Shown here in pieces: positions 16,784 through 26,316 of a DNA stretch of 64,000 nucleotides (its first letter is position 1; each line of letters opens with the position of its first letter). Both the position numbers and the translations under genes were made by a program. The DNA is from RUG13409 sp045546135 (GTDB lineage Bacteria > Bacillota > Clostridia > Peptostreptococcales > Anaerovoracaceae), in the NCBI GenBank assembly GCA_045546135.1, contig JAZQCD010000023.1, positions 62,001 through 126,000 on the forward strand, in the 5' to 3' direction. The notes beneath the pieces were generated by a model. That model ran no database searches and had not been told where the DNA came from. It saw only the letters and a program-made list of their open reading frames with translations.

Positions 16784-17842
16784 ATGGATCTAAACAGGAT
16801 CTTTATGAAAAATGCCTGTCCTACAAAGGTAGGAGGACAGGCCATACTTGAAGGACTGATGATGAGGGGTTCAAGGTCCATAGCAGTCGCCATCAGAGAG
16901 CCTTCCGGAGGCATACATCTTAGCATAGAACCTCTGAAAGAGCCCGGCGCATGGAAAAAGGTACCCATCATTAGAGGTATAGGAAGCTTCGTAAGCTCCC
17001 TTGTAACAGGAACATCCATACTCATGGACGGAGCCGAAGTACTTGAAAAGCTCGAGGAAGAGCAGGGGATAGAAACAGAAGAACCCGGCAGATTCGAAAA
17101 ATGGCTCTATGACAAGGTCGGCGAAAAAAAAGCATTCAATATCATGATGTATATTTCAGTAGTATTTGCTATCGTCCTTGCAGTAGGCCTTTTCATACTC
17201 CTTCCCACAGCACTTATAAACCTTCTTAAGACAGCAGGTCTTAAGAACGTCATACTCCTGAACCTTTCTGAAGGGATCTTAAGGATATGCATGTTCATAA
17301 TATATGTGCTTGCGATCACGAAGATGCCCGATATCAAGAGAGTATTCCAATATCACGGAGCAGAACACAAGACCATACATTGCTATGAGAACGGATTTGA
17401 GCTGACACCTGAAAACGCTCAAACTTTCTACACTCTTCACCCAAGGTGCGGAACAAGTTTCCTCATGTTCGTCATGATCATATCTCTTCTTGTATTCTCA
17501 TTCTTCGGGTGGCCGGATCTAAAGACAAGGATACTTACAAGGCTCCTTCTAATCCCCTTGATCGCCGGCATATCCTATGAGGTACTGCAGTTTACAGGAA
17601 GGCATGACAGCAAGTTCGTTCAGATAATGGCGCTTCCCGGGATCATGCTTCAAAAACTTACCACTGCTGAGCCTGACCCTAAGCAGCTCGAGGTAGCCAT
17701 AGCTGCAATGAAAGCAGTTCTTCCTTCTCATGAAAATGCTGATATCCCAGTAGAACCATGGGTAGGAGAGATCCTTCCTGACGGCACTATGGTAAAGAGC
17801 GAAGAAGAGACAGCTGCACTCATCGAAAAGCTGAAGAAATAA
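16784..17842 (+). CDS. DUF1385 membrane protein
   Basis: A 352-residue protein of the DUF1385 family, which often lies between rho/rpmE and prmC/prfA in Firmicutes. It opens with a conserved GGQAILEGLMMRG and has about four membrane helices between residues 115 and 260. The conserved FQYHGAEHK and LHPRCGTSF motifs suggest a metal or catalytic site. Function is unknown. The start at 16784 is 5 nt after the rho stop; a longer upstream in-frame extension overlaps rho and is unlikely. Confidence 0.88.
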   Translation: MDLNRIFMKNACPTKVGGQAILEGLMMRGSRSIAVAIREPSGGIHLSIEPLKEPGAWKKVPIIRGIGSFVSSLVTGTSILMDGAEVLEKLEEEQGIETEEPGRFEKWLYDKVGEKKAFNIMMYISVVFAIVLAVGLFILLPTALINLLKTAGLKNVILLNLSEGILRICMFIIYVLAITKMPDIKRVFQYHGAEHKTIHCYENGFELTPENAQTFYTLHPRCGTSFLMFVMIISLLVFSFFGWPDLKTRILTRLLLIPLIAGISYEVLQFTGRHDSKFVQIMALPGIMLQKLTTAEPDPKQLEVAIAAMKAVLPSHENADIPVEPWVGEILPDGTMVKSEEETAALIEKLKK

Positions 17843-17858
17843 AGCAGGGCTGGAGTTC

Positions 17859-18698
17859 ATGACAATAAAAGAATTTTTGGAAGAGATACAGACTGTCTTT
17901 GAAAGGGCAGGAGTCCCATGTGCAGCAAGAGAAGCCATGCTCCTTGCATGTCACATACTTTCAGTCGATCAGGTGTATCTCCTCATTCATAAAGATGAGT
18001 ACGTAGATGAAAAACTGCTTCTTGGAGCTGCAGCTCTTGTAAACGAGAGATGCAAAGGAAGACCTCTTGCATATATCATGGGGACTGCAAACTTCTATGG
18101 TTTTGATATAACTGTAGATGAGAGGGTCCTTATACCAAGGCCTGAAACAGAGCTCCTCGTAGAAGAGATAATAAAGTCTGATCTAAAAGGTAAAGAGGGC
18201 CTAAAGATACTTGACCTTTGCACAGGTTCAGGATGCATAGCAAGGGCTTTGGCTGAATTTCTTCCCCATGCATCCATCACAGCATCGGACATATCCCTAA
18301 AAGCTCTTCAGATAGCAAACTATAACCTAAGGACCTTTAGCAGCGTAAAGACTTTAAGATCTGACCTTTTTGAAAAGGTCGAAGGGACCTTTGATATCAT
18401 CGTCTCCAATCCGCCCTATGTAGCTTTGAAAGACAAGGACGGAATGCAGAGGGAAGTTGCAGAGCACGAACCAGAGATAGCTCTTTTTTCAGGAGATGAC
18501 GGTCTTGATACTATAAAGAGGATACTGAGCGAAGTCTCGTCTTACCTAAATGAGGGAGGGCTTTTCCTTATGGAGATAGGAGAAGACCAGGCTAAAGAAG
18601 TAAAAAGACTTGCAAAAGAGTCAGGTATTTTCAGCCAAGTATCCATAGAAAAGGATCTGTCAGGACTTGACAGATATTTAAAGGCGAGAAAAAAATAA
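17859..18698 (+). CDS. prmC: Release-factor glutamine methyltransferase PrmC
   Basis: A 279-residue SAM-dependent enzyme that methylates the GGQ glutamine of peptide release factors. It has the helical N-terminal domain, SAM motif ILDLCTGSGCIA near 113 and the catalytic NPPY near 184. It lies 17 nt after the DUF1385 gene. In most Firmicutes prfA sits beside prmC; here it does not, and prfB is about 32 kb away. Confidence 0.95.
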   Translation: MTIKEFLEEIQTVFERAGVPCAAREAMLLACHILSVDQVYLLIHKDEYVDEKLLLGAAALVNERCKGRPLAYIMGTANFYGFDITVDERVLIPRPETELLVEEIIKSDLKGKEGLKILDLCTGSGCIARALAEFLPHASITASDISLKALQIANYNLRTFSSVKTLRSDLFEKVEGTFDIIVSNPPYVALKDKDGMQREVAEHEPEIALFSGDDGLDTIKRILSEVSSYLNEGGLFLMEIGEDQAKEVKRLAKESGIFSQVSIEKDLSGLDRYLKARKK

Positions 18699-18706
18699 AA
18701 TAACAC

Positions 18707-18735
18707 TTGCCTATGCACTATTACTGTGCTAAAAT
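18707..18735 (+). promoter_or_regulatory. Promoter for rpmE
   Basis: TTGCCT, a 17-bp spacer and TAAAAT, preceded by an extended -10 (TGTGC). Confidence 0.7.
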
Positions 18736-18776
18736 AATCAAGCGTTTTTATGAAAGTAATTAAGGAGGAGAGAGAA

Positions 18777-18977
18777 ATGAAAGAAAAGATCCATCCTGCA
18801 TATATGGACTGCAAGGTCACATGCGCCTGCGGCAATACGTTTATGACAAAGTCTAACAAGCCGGAGATCCGTCTGGATGTTTGCTCTGAATGCCATCCTT
18901 TCTTCACCGGTCAGCAGAAGTTCATCAACCGTGGCGGCCGTGTAGAAAAGTTCAAGCAGAAATACGGACTGGAATAG
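18777..18977 (+). CDS. rpmE: 50S ribosomal protein L31
   Basis: A 66-residue zinc-type L31. Cysteines at CACG and CSECH are the zinc ligands, and HPFFTGQQKF is the family hallmark. The start at 18777 follows a strong AAGGAGG; an upstream ATG at 18750 is in frame but would place that ribosome site inside the gene. It is probably a single-gene unit. Confidence 0.96.
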   Translation: MKEKIHPAYMDCKVTCACGNTFMTKSNKPEIRLDVCSECHPFFTGQQKFINRGGRVEKFKQKYGLE

Positions 18978-19003
18978 TTTTTGGCACAAAGAAAAGAACT
19001 ATG

Positions 19004-19029
19004 AAGCCGGCTGAATATGCCGGCTTTTT
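19004..19029 (+). terminator. Intrinsic terminator after rpmE
   Basis: AAGCCGGC and GCCGGCTT pair around TGAATAT, followed by a T-run. The next gene starts only 13 nt later. Confidence 0.9.
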
Positions 19030-19041
19030 GTGTTATTAAAA

Positions 19042-20217
19042 ATGAAGCTTAAAGTCATCAAGGGTGGAAAAGATATAAATGGCAGCGCATACACCTATGT
19101 TTCAGGCTGCGTCACCAACACAAGGCTCATGGGAGTCTTGGGTCTTCATTTGCATTGGCTTGATACAATGGCTGAAAACGAACCTCTTCATATCCATCAA
19201 TTCTATTATTATGATATAGAAGAACTGGGTCTTGAGAGCATAAACATCTTTTTCTTTGATGACCAAAAGGATGCCCTTCACGAAGAAAAGAAAGCCTTCG
19301 GAGGACTCGGCGCCTCCATGGTAAGTATAAATGAGGCTGAAGCAAGGCATCTTGTAAAGGAATTCGAAGAAGGGACAAAGAAAAAAAAGCAGCCCCTTCC
19401 GGAAGAAGTGGATGACATCCGCTTCATACTGGATGGCCCTGACGATCTTGATGAAAGTCACATAGCCTATCTTCACAGAAGGATGTGTGCAGACATACAA
19501 AGTGACAACGGCGCAGTCAATTATTATCTGATGAGGGTTTTCGGAAAGGATGAGGAGGGCGCTTCATATCTTAGGATGAAGAGCGTTTCAAAGGAAGCAT
19601 TTGAGGATGTTTCACTTCCTCGCCATGCTACATTCCTTCAGAACACTGTTGAAAGTTTTGAGGACGAAAACGGAAAGCAAAGCTACCTTTGCGAATCACT
19701 TGTCGAAAGCGAGAATTCTTACTTTATCTGCGTATCTGAGATAGAAGTCGAAAGGAAGAAGATCATTTCCGCAAAGAAGAGATCTCATATGCCCATAACT
19801 CCGCAGGAAGCTTCTTTGATCCTAAGCAGAGGAGAATTTGTGACCGTATTCGAGATCGAATGCGATATGGATACCTTCGATCCTGAATTTGACGAGTATA
19901 CTTTAGGAAGTACGGTGAACCAGCATGATACAGGAGAAATGATCATGCAGTTCAAGAATAACAATTACCACGTGGAGAAAGACATCTTCAGGCTTTCTGA
20001 CGATGTGGAAGCGATATATTATTCAACTGACTTCGGCCAGCTCATCATGGGTACTTATTCGCCCATGGATACCTTTATAAAGGAGATGGATCTTAATTCT
20101 GTCTTCAAGGAAAAGCTTCGCTGCACGGGAAGATACCATTTTGCTAAAAGCATAATTTATGAATTTGCTCTTTCAGGGTTCATAGATTTCGATGATTTCA
20201 TACAGGGATTTGAATAA
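19042..20217 (+). CDS. Unrecognised cytoplasmic protein
   Basis: A 391-residue soluble, acidic protein with no signal peptide or membrane helix. No family is recognised. Visible landmarks are an aromatic and His-rich N-terminal region (LHLHWLDTM, HIHQFYYYDIEEL, INIFFFDDQ), a Lys-rich patch near 117-125 and an acidic C-terminal half. The start is ATG at 19042 (a GTG 12 nt earlier is in frame). No ribosome site is visible, and the start lies 13 nt from the preceding terminator's T-run, so the mRNA leader must be short or come from readthrough. Confidence 0.7.
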   Translation: MKLKVIKGGKDINGSAYTYVSGCVTNTRLMGVLGLHLHWLDTMAENEPLHIHQFYYYDIEELGLESINIFFFDDQKDALHEEKKAFGGLGASMVSINEAEARHLVKEFEEGTKKKKQPLPEEVDDIRFILDGPDDLDESHIAYLHRRMCADIQSDNGAVNYYLMRVFGKDEEGASYLRMKSVSKEAFEDVSLPRHATFLQNTVESFEDENGKQSYLCESLVESENSYFICVSEIEVERKKIISAKKRSHMPITPQEASLILSRGEFVTVFEIECDMDTFDPEFDEYTLGSTVNQHDTGEMIMQFKNNNYHVEKDIFRLSDDVEAIYYSTDFGQLIMGTYSPMDTFIKEMDLNSVFKEKLRCTGRYHFAKSIIYEFALSGFIDFDDFIQGFE

Positions 20218-20253
20218 TTGGGCAGTTTTGAGGAGATAGACACTAGTATATCC

Positions 20254-20282
20254 TTCAAGACTGTCTTTTTTCATGGTATAAT
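20254..20282 (+). promoter_or_regulatory. Promoter of the ABC-CPBP operon
   Basis: TTCAAG, a 17-bp spacer and TATAAT preceded by TGG. A leader of about 60 nt precedes the ATPase gene. Confidence 0.6.
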
Positions 20283-20348
20283 ACGAGATATATTTATTTT
20301 AGGCAAATTGGCGCATCATGCGCTGGATCTATATAAGGGGGATCATTA

Positions 20349-21125
20349 ATGTTAGAAGTTAAGAATGTTACAAAGCGTTACGGAAAGACACTTGCCTGCA
20401 ATGATGTCAGTTTTACTTTGGACAACGGCAGCGTTACTGTACTTTTAGGACCTAACGGAGCCGGAAAAAGTACGATCATGAAGTCCATCATAGGACTTCT
20501 CAAATACGAAGGTGAGATACTCGTCGGAGGTCTTCCGAACAAGACAGAAGATGCAAGAAGGATACTTGGATACATCCCTGAGATGCCTGCTCTTTATCCT
20601 AATCTTACTGTCTCAGAGCACATGGAATTCCTTGCAAGAGCATACAAACTTAAAGATTACAAGGACGATATCGAAGCACTTTTATCGAAATTTGAACTCA
20701 GCGACAAGAAAAAGAAGTTTGGAGATGAACTATCAAAGGGCATGCAGCAAAAGCTCAATATCTGCCTTGGACTTCTTCCAAAGCCTCAGGTCATGCTTCT
20801 TGACGAGCCAATGATAGGTCTTGATCCTCATGCTATCAAGCAGCTCAAGGACACCATCATGGAGATGAAGGAAGAAAAGAGGACTATGCTCATAAGTACT
20901 CATATCATAGACAGTGTGGATATGATGTGGGACAGGACCATCATAATGCAAAACGGTAAAGTCAAAGCCAATGTTACAAGAGAAGAACTTGATTCAATGG
21001 GCAAGACCCTTGAAGAACTGTTTTTTGAAGTAACTGAAGGAGTAAGTGCAGAAGATCTTATGGAGACTGCTGCTCCTGAAGAAGCAGAGGAAGTAAAACC
21101 TGTTAAGAGAGGTCTGTTCAAATGA
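20349..21125 (+). CDS. ABC exporter ATPase
   Basis: A 258-residue ATPase of the ABC-2/NatA-like type. Walker A is GPNGAGKST near 36-44, the signature is LSKGMQQKL, Walker B is VMLLDEPMIGLDP, and the H-loop is in ISTHI. A short C-terminal tail (about 225-258) is family-typical. It overlaps the next gene by 4 nt, so it should energise that permease. Substrate unknown. Confidence 0.92.
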   Translation: MLEVKNVTKRYGKTLACNDVSFTLDNGSVTVLLGPNGAGKSTIMKSIIGLLKYEGEILVGGLPNKTEDARRILGYIPEMPALYPNLTVSEHMEFLARAYKLKDYKDDIEALLSKFELSDKKKKFGDELSKGMQQKLNICLGLLPKPQVMLLDEPMIGLDPHAIKQLKDTIMEMKEEKRTMLISTHIIDSVDMMWDRTIIMQNGKVKANVTREELDSMGKTLEELFFEVTEGVSAEDLMETAAPEEAEEVKPVKRGLFK

Positions 21126-23779
21126 GTTTATTTGGATATTATGCATGGCATTCTGCAAAGAACCAGATCAAGAAGTTATTCAAATCATGGGTGCTCATAT
21201 TCATTGTTGTATGCATGCTCATCGGAGGACTTGTTGGCGGCATAATCGGAAGTATTGAAAAAAAAGCTGAAGAAAATGCGCCTCAGATCCCCATCGAAGA
21301 AGTGATACCTGGCATGGAGGATGGAGACAGCGAATTACCTGAAGAAATCGATAGGGAACTTCTTGCATCCATAGTCGAAGCTGTAGCTGGTGTCGTCATA
21401 TTCGGCATGCTCTTGCTTCTTGTAAAGAGCGCTGACAAAAACGGCAGCTCCATGTTCCTTCCTGCAGATGTTACACTGCTTTTCACATCGCCTATGAAGC
21501 CCCAGGCTGTGCTTGCATTCAGAGTTATGTGCACCATAGGCCTTGTGCTGTTTACCAGTATATACATGCTGTTCCAGCTTCCTAACCTCATACTCAATGT
21601 AGGTCTATCCTGGACTGAAGCTATCTCAATACTCATTGCATGGGTATTCGTCATCCTCTTTGGACAGCTCATAAGGATCTTCCTTTACACACTGTGCACT
21701 ACAAAGGAGCACCTCAAGAAATATATAACCCCGGGGATAATAGCCATAATACTCCTTGCTCTTGCAGGTTTTATCACATTCTATCTTCTCGGAGACGAAA
21801 AACCGTCATCTGCCATCTTAAGCTATATCAACGGAAGCGTCAGCAGATACATTCCTATTTGGGGCTGGACAAAGGGCATAGTAGGCTGCGCACTTGAAAA
21901 CAACATCAAGGGCATGGTCATCTACTCGGCTCTTGATATACTTGCTGCTATAGCTATAGTCTTTGGTACATGGCAGATAAAAGCGGACTTTTATGAGGAT
22001 GCCATGACAAAGAGCGAAGAGCTTGCAGAGATACAAAGAGATATACAAAGCGGAAGGACTTTCACAAAGAGAAAGAAGGACCGCTCTGAAAAGCTTCTTC
22101 GCGACGGATTCAAAAAAGGCTGGGGAGCAAGCGTATACTTCTACAAGAGCATGTACAACAGGCGCCGCTTTGGTACCCTTGGATATTTCACAAAGACAGC
22201 TTTTTTATATCTTGCTGTGGGATTGTCCATAAGCCTTCTATTCAATACTGTGATACTTGAAGGAAACGGACTCAATGTAGCTGCCATGATCCTTGGAGTC
22301 ATGATATTTTACAGATCCCTTGGAAACCCGCTCGAAGAGGATACAAAGAGTCAGTACTTCGTACTTGTCCCTGAACCTGTAGGAAAGAAAATATTCTACT
22401 CGCTTCTCGGAAGTACAGTTAACTGCGTCCTTGATTTCCTTCCTGCCATGCTCATGGTATGCATTGCTACAGGAGGAGCTATACCTGATCTTTTTGCATG
22501 GACTTTGTTCCTTGCATCCATAGATCTTTATGCGACCATAGTCGGTACCTTCATAGGACTTTCAACACCGGCGTCTGCAGGGCTTAGCCTAAAGCAGATG
22601 ATACAGATACTCTTCCTTTATTTCGGACTCCTTCCTGACATAGGGCTCATAGGAGCAGGACTTTATCTGGAAGAGCTCATGCCTTTCGCACTCCTTGCCA
22701 TGGCCATAAATCTGGTGCTTTCAGCCATATTCTTTGCTCTTGCGACCAACTTCATTTCTCCAAGATCAAAGAAAGTAGAAGGAGTGTCTCTTAGCTACGA
22801 AGAACTGAAAAACAGCAAGAGGACTTTCTCAAGAGCTTGCTTCGTTCCTTTGGTCATGGCTGTGGTCGCAGCTGTCATACAGGGAGGTCTCATGATATTC
22901 CTTGAAGAAACAGGAACTTATTATGAGATAAGCAACGCATTCATCATGCTCCTTAACTTCCTTCCCATGTACTGCATAGGATTCCCCTTGGGATATCTGG
23001 TAGTAAAGAAACTTCCGTCTTCAAACATCGAAAAGCACGATCTTAAGATAAAAGACTTCTTAAAGATCTTGCCCGTATGCATATTCTTCATGTATGCAGG
23101 AAATATCATAGGTACACTTATCACTTCATTCTTTGCAAGTTCCACCGGCACGGAATCTACCAATGTGCTCAATGAACTGCTTTCAGATATGGACATGATA
23201 TGGATAGTCATATTCGTCGTGATCATAGGACCAATAGTCGAGGAACTCATATTCAGGAAACTGTTCATAGACAAGACTGAAAAGTACGGCGCAGGCCTTT
23301 CGATAGCATGTTCTGCTGTCGCATTCGGCCTCTTCCACGGCAATTTGAACCAATTCTTCTATGCAACGGCCCTTGGTCTTGTTTTCGGATATGTATATGT
23401 AAAGACAGGAAAGATAAGATATACCATAGCGCTCCACATGATAGTCAATTTCATTGGATCTGTGGTATCGCTCCTGATCGTAAAGGATCTTGACCTTGAT
23501 GCTTTGGACAATGCAATGATGGGCCAGGGAACATTTGAAGTCACGACGCCTATCATTATGTTTGGAGTATATGCTCTTTGCATACTTGTGATCGGAATAG
23601 CAGGACTCATAATATTCCTTGCAAATATAAAGAAGATCAGCCTTCCAAGTTCTGAAGTTCCGCTTATGAAAGGGCAAAGGTTCAAAACTGCATATCTTAA
23701 TGCAGGCTTTATATGCATACTTCTATATTTCGTTATATCGACACTGGCCACATTTGTTAGTACGGAGGGATTCATATGA
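21122..23779 (+). CDS. ABC exporter permease fused to CPBP protease
   Basis: An 885-residue polytopic membrane protein. Residues 1 to about 560 form an ABC-exporter permease. Residues about 575-885 are a CPBP (CAAX/Abi) intramembrane protease with all its motifs: EELIFRK near 704, FGLFHGN near 733 and HMIVNF near 771. CPBP enzymes cut prenylated or bacteriocin-type peptides or act in self-immunity. A fused permease and protease suggests that cargo is cut and exported by one complex, or a stress efflux role. The function is inferred. Confidence 0.85.
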   Translation: MSLFGYYAWHSAKNQIKKLFKSWVLIFIVVCMLIGGLVGGIIGSIEKKAEENAPQIPIEEVIPGMEDGDSELPEEIDRELLASIVEAVAGVVIFGMLLLLVKSADKNGSSMFLPADVTLLFTSPMKPQAVLAFRVMCTIGLVLFTSIYMLFQLPNLILNVGLSWTEAISILIAWVFVILFGQLIRIFLYTLCTTKEHLKKYITPGIIAIILLALAGFITFYLLGDEKPSSAILSYINGSVSRYIPIWGWTKGIVGCALENNIKGMVIYSALDILAAIAIVFGTWQIKADFYEDAMTKSEELAEIQRDIQSGRTFTKRKKDRSEKLLRDGFKKGWGASVYFYKSMYNRRRFGTLGYFTKTAFLYLAVGLSISLLFNTVILEGNGLNVAAMILGVMIFYRSLGNPLEEDTKSQYFVLVPEPVGKKIFYSLLGSTVNCVLDFLPAMLMVCIATGGAIPDLFAWTLFLASIDLYATIVGTFIGLSTPASAGLSLKQMIQILFLYFGLLPDIGLIGAGLYLEELMPFALLAMAINLVLSAIFFALATNFISPRSKKVEGVSLSYEELKNSKRTFSRACFVPLVMAVVAAVIQGGLMIFLEETGTYYEISNAFIMLLNFLPMYCIGFPLGYLVVKKLPSSNIEKHDLKIKDFLKILPVCIFFMYAGNIIGTLITSFFASSTGTESTNVLNELLSDMDMIWIVIFVVIIGPIVEELIFRKLFIDKTEKYGAGLSIACSAVAFGLFHGNLNQFFYATALGLVFGYVYVKTGKIRYTIALHMIVNFIGSVVSLLIVKDLDLDALDNAMMGQGTFEVTTPIIMFGVYALCILVIGIAGLIIFLANIKKISLPSSEVPLMKGQRFKTAYLNAGFICILLYFVISTLATFVSTEGFI

Positions 23780-25278
23780 ACATAGGAAAAGCAAAAGAAG
23801 AACTCTATAAACTTCAAAGAAAAAATGCTGCGTACAGTCACGCTCTTGGCCTTATTTCCTACGACGGAGATACGACAGCCCCGAAGGAGACTGCAGCAAA
23901 CAGAGCAGCATCCATGACAGTTTTGTCTGAGGAAGTATATAAGCTGAGCACAGGAAAGGATACAGTTTCGCTCCTTGAATATCTTGATGCTCACAAGGAA
24001 GAACTTTCCGAAGAAGAAAAGCGCATGATTGAGCTTCTCATAAAGAATATACGTGATATGCAAAAGATCCCTATGGATGAGTGGATAGCATATCAGGGAC
24101 TACTCGTAGAAGCAGGAGATGTATGGCACAAAGCAAAGGAAACTTCTGATTTCAAACTTTTTGAGCCATATCTTGAAAAGATATTCGATACGAAAAAGAA
24201 ATTTGCAGGATACCTAGATCCTTCAAAGGACCCTTATGATTACTGGCTCAATGAATATGAGGACGGTCTTGACAAAAAGACCTGCGATGCATTCTTCAAA
24301 AAACTGAAAGACCGCATAGCGCCCCTCATTGCAAAGACCAAGGAAAGACCTCAGGTAAAGGATGATATACGCTTTGGGTATTTTTCTGAAAGCAAGCAGC
24401 AGGAGCTTTCCTTTTACATCATGGAGCATATGGGCCTTGATCTTGGACATGTAGGTCTGTCTACTACAGAGCATCCCTTTACAACGAGCCTCGGAAGCCA
24501 TCTTGATGAAAGGATCACTACTCACTATCAGGAAGATGATTTTGCATCTTCCATGTACAGCGTCATCCACGAGGGCGGTCATGCTCTTTATGATACAGGA
24601 TCTCCTGAAAAGTATGCATATACAGTGCTTGACGGAGGCGTATCCATGGGCATCCACGAAAGCCAGAGCAGGTTCTATGAGAACATCTTAGGAAGGAGCC
24701 GCGCATACAGCCGCTTCATATTCCCAAAGCTCCTTGAACTCTTCCCGGGTAAAATGAACAAGTATACTGCTGAGGACCTTTACAGAGCAGTGAACAAAGT
24801 GGAACCGTCACTTATAAGGACTGAAGCAGACGAAGTCACATACTCACTTCACGTCATGGTGAGATACGAGATAGAAAAGGCTGTCATGGCAGGAAAGCTG
24901 AAAGTAAAGGATATTCCAAAGCGCTGGAACGAGCTTTACAAAGAATACCTTGGAGTTGATGTTCCTGATGATAAACAGGGATGCCTTCAGGACAGCCACT
25001 GGTCAGGCGGCGCCATAGGATACTTCCCGTCCTACGCTCTTGGCAGCGCCTACGGAGCACAGTTCCTTGCAAAGATGAAAGAGACTGTAGACGTAGACAA
25101 GTGCGCTGAAACAGGCGATTTCGGACCCATAAACGACTGGAACAGGGAACACATCTGGCAGTACGGATGTCTGTATAAACCGGGCGAACTGCTAAAGAAG
25201 ATACTTGGAACCGACTTCGATCCTGAATTCTATATCAAGTATCTTGAAAACAAGTGCAGCGATATTTACGGGCTGTAG
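23776..25278 (+). CDS. M32-family metallocarboxypeptidase
   Basis: A 500-residue zinc carboxypeptidase (thermostable carboxypeptidase 1 type). The zinc motif HEGGH is near 264, followed by the family motif GIHESQSR near 294 and by SLIRTEADEVTYSLH. It cuts C-terminal residues from peptides in the cytoplasm. It overlaps the fusion gene's stop by 4 nt, so it is co-translated with the exporter; peptide processing may link the two, though this is inference. Confidence 0.94.
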   Translation: MNIGKAKEELYKLQRKNAAYSHALGLISYDGDTTAPKETAANRAASMTVLSEEVYKLSTGKDTVSLLEYLDAHKEELSEEEKRMIELLIKNIRDMQKIPMDEWIAYQGLLVEAGDVWHKAKETSDFKLFEPYLEKIFDTKKKFAGYLDPSKDPYDYWLNEYEDGLDKKTCDAFFKKLKDRIAPLIAKTKERPQVKDDIRFGYFSESKQQELSFYIMEHMGLDLGHVGLSTTEHPFTTSLGSHLDERITTHYQEDDFASSMYSVIHEGGHALYDTGSPEKYAYTVLDGGVSMGIHESQSRFYENILGRSRAYSRFIFPKLLELFPGKMNKYTAEDLYRAVNKVEPSLIRTEADEVTYSLHVMVRYEIEKAVMAGKLKVKDIPKRWNELYKEYLGVDVPDDKQGCLQDSHWSGGAIGYFPSYALGSAYGAQFLAKMKETVDVDKCAETGDFGPINDWNREHIWQYGCLYKPGELLKKILGTDFDPEFYIKYLENKCSDIYGL

Positions 25279-25331
25279 AGCAAGATCTGAGATTTTCTTT
25301 TACTTCGGACAAAACAATAAGATCATAGATA

Positions 25332-25363
25332 AAAGGGGTGCAGCTTTTAAACTGCGCCTCTTT
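25332..25363 (+). terminator. Intrinsic terminator
   Basis: AAAGGGGTGCAG pairs with CTGCGCCTCTTT (two G-T pairs) around CTTTTAAA. It ends the exporter/carboxypeptidase operon. Confidence 0.75.
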
Positions 25364-25443
25364 GTCACATTAGAGTCATAATCGTATGCTATTGTGATAG
25401 TAATAAAAGAATCATAGGATCAAAAGGTAAAAAGGGAAACCAT

Positions 25444-26190
25444 ATGAAAGCAATACTAATATCGATAGGTTCAGTATTCATTTTATACGGACTTGGAGTC
25501 AATGCTATAGTGAGCGGCAAGGGCTGGTTCAACTATGTCTTTTGCATAGCAGGAGCGCTTTTGATAGGACTTGGCCTTTTGTGGAAGCAAGTCGTCAAAC
25601 TTCCCACGTGGCTCAAAGTCATTTTCCTTATAGTATTTGTTCTTTGCCTTGTTAACTTCACAGTAGCAGAAGCAAAGATCATAAAGACAGCAAACAGCAT
25701 TCCTTCAGATGATGCAAAGGCTATCATCATCTTAGGCGCAAAGGTGAATAACTCAGGAGTGTCTCTTGAGTTTGCAAGAAGGATAGATGCAGCATTAGAT
25801 TATGCAAAGGAGCACCCTGATGTCTATATAGTCACTACAGGAGGACAGGGCCATGATGAACCAATGGCAGAGGGAGATGCCGCTGCAGAAAGGCTCATTG
25901 CAAGAGGTATAGATAAGGACCGTATCATTGTCGAAAACAAGAGCGATTCAACAAGGGAGAACTTCTCTTTTGCAGAAGAGCTCATGAAAGAAAAAGGTCT
26001 TAAAGAAGATGACGAGATCATAATTGTATCATCTGCATTTCACCTCTACAGGGCAGGTAAGATAGCAAGGTCCTGCGGATTTGCGAATATAAGCTACCTT
26101 GGTGTAAGAGGCAAAGCATTCCTCCTTCCTCAGTACTATTTCAGAGAATATGCAGCCCTCATATTTGAATCTTTAAAAGGATACTATTAG
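25444..26190 (+). CDS. YdcF/SanA-like DUF218 membrane protein
   Basis: A 248-residue protein with three N-terminal membrane helices (about 1-75) and a DUF218 domain. Visible motifs are IIILGAKV, TTGGQGHDEP, the conserved E of AEGDAAAERLIARG, and SDSTRENFSFAEEL. Family members act in envelope or peptidoglycan-lipid metabolism (SanA, ElyC), but the exact reaction is unclear. It is a single-gene unit. Confidence 0.85.
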   Translation: MKAILISIGSVFILYGLGVNAIVSGKGWFNYVFCIAGALLIGLGLLWKQVVKLPTWLKVIFLIVFVLCLVNFTVAEAKIIKTANSIPSDDAKAIIILGAKVNNSGVSLEFARRIDAALDYAKEHPDVYIVTTGGQGHDEPMAEGDAAAERLIARGIDKDRIIVENKSDSTRENFSFAEELMKEKGLKEDDEIIIVSSAFHLYRAGKIARSCGFANISYLGVRGKAFLLPQYYFREYAALIFESLKGYY

Positions 26191-26205
26191 TATATGTAGC
26201 ATGGG

Positions 26206-26231
26206 CCCTGGGGATCTTCCCCGGGGTTTTT
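26206..26231 (+). terminator. Intrinsic terminator
   Basis: CCCTGGGG and CCCCGGGG pair around ATCTT, then TTTTT. Confidence 0.85.
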
Positions 26232-26316
26232 AGTTAGGGAAATGTTTTTTACAAAAGATATTTCTGATATAATTGCAAAAAATATATATTTGAAGAACTT
26301 TGGAGATAAAAAAGAG

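Noticed and set aside
23359..24063. Long antisense frame over the CPBP/M32 junction
   Set aside because: Both genes beneath it have complete family motifs, so this is a codon-bias shadow.
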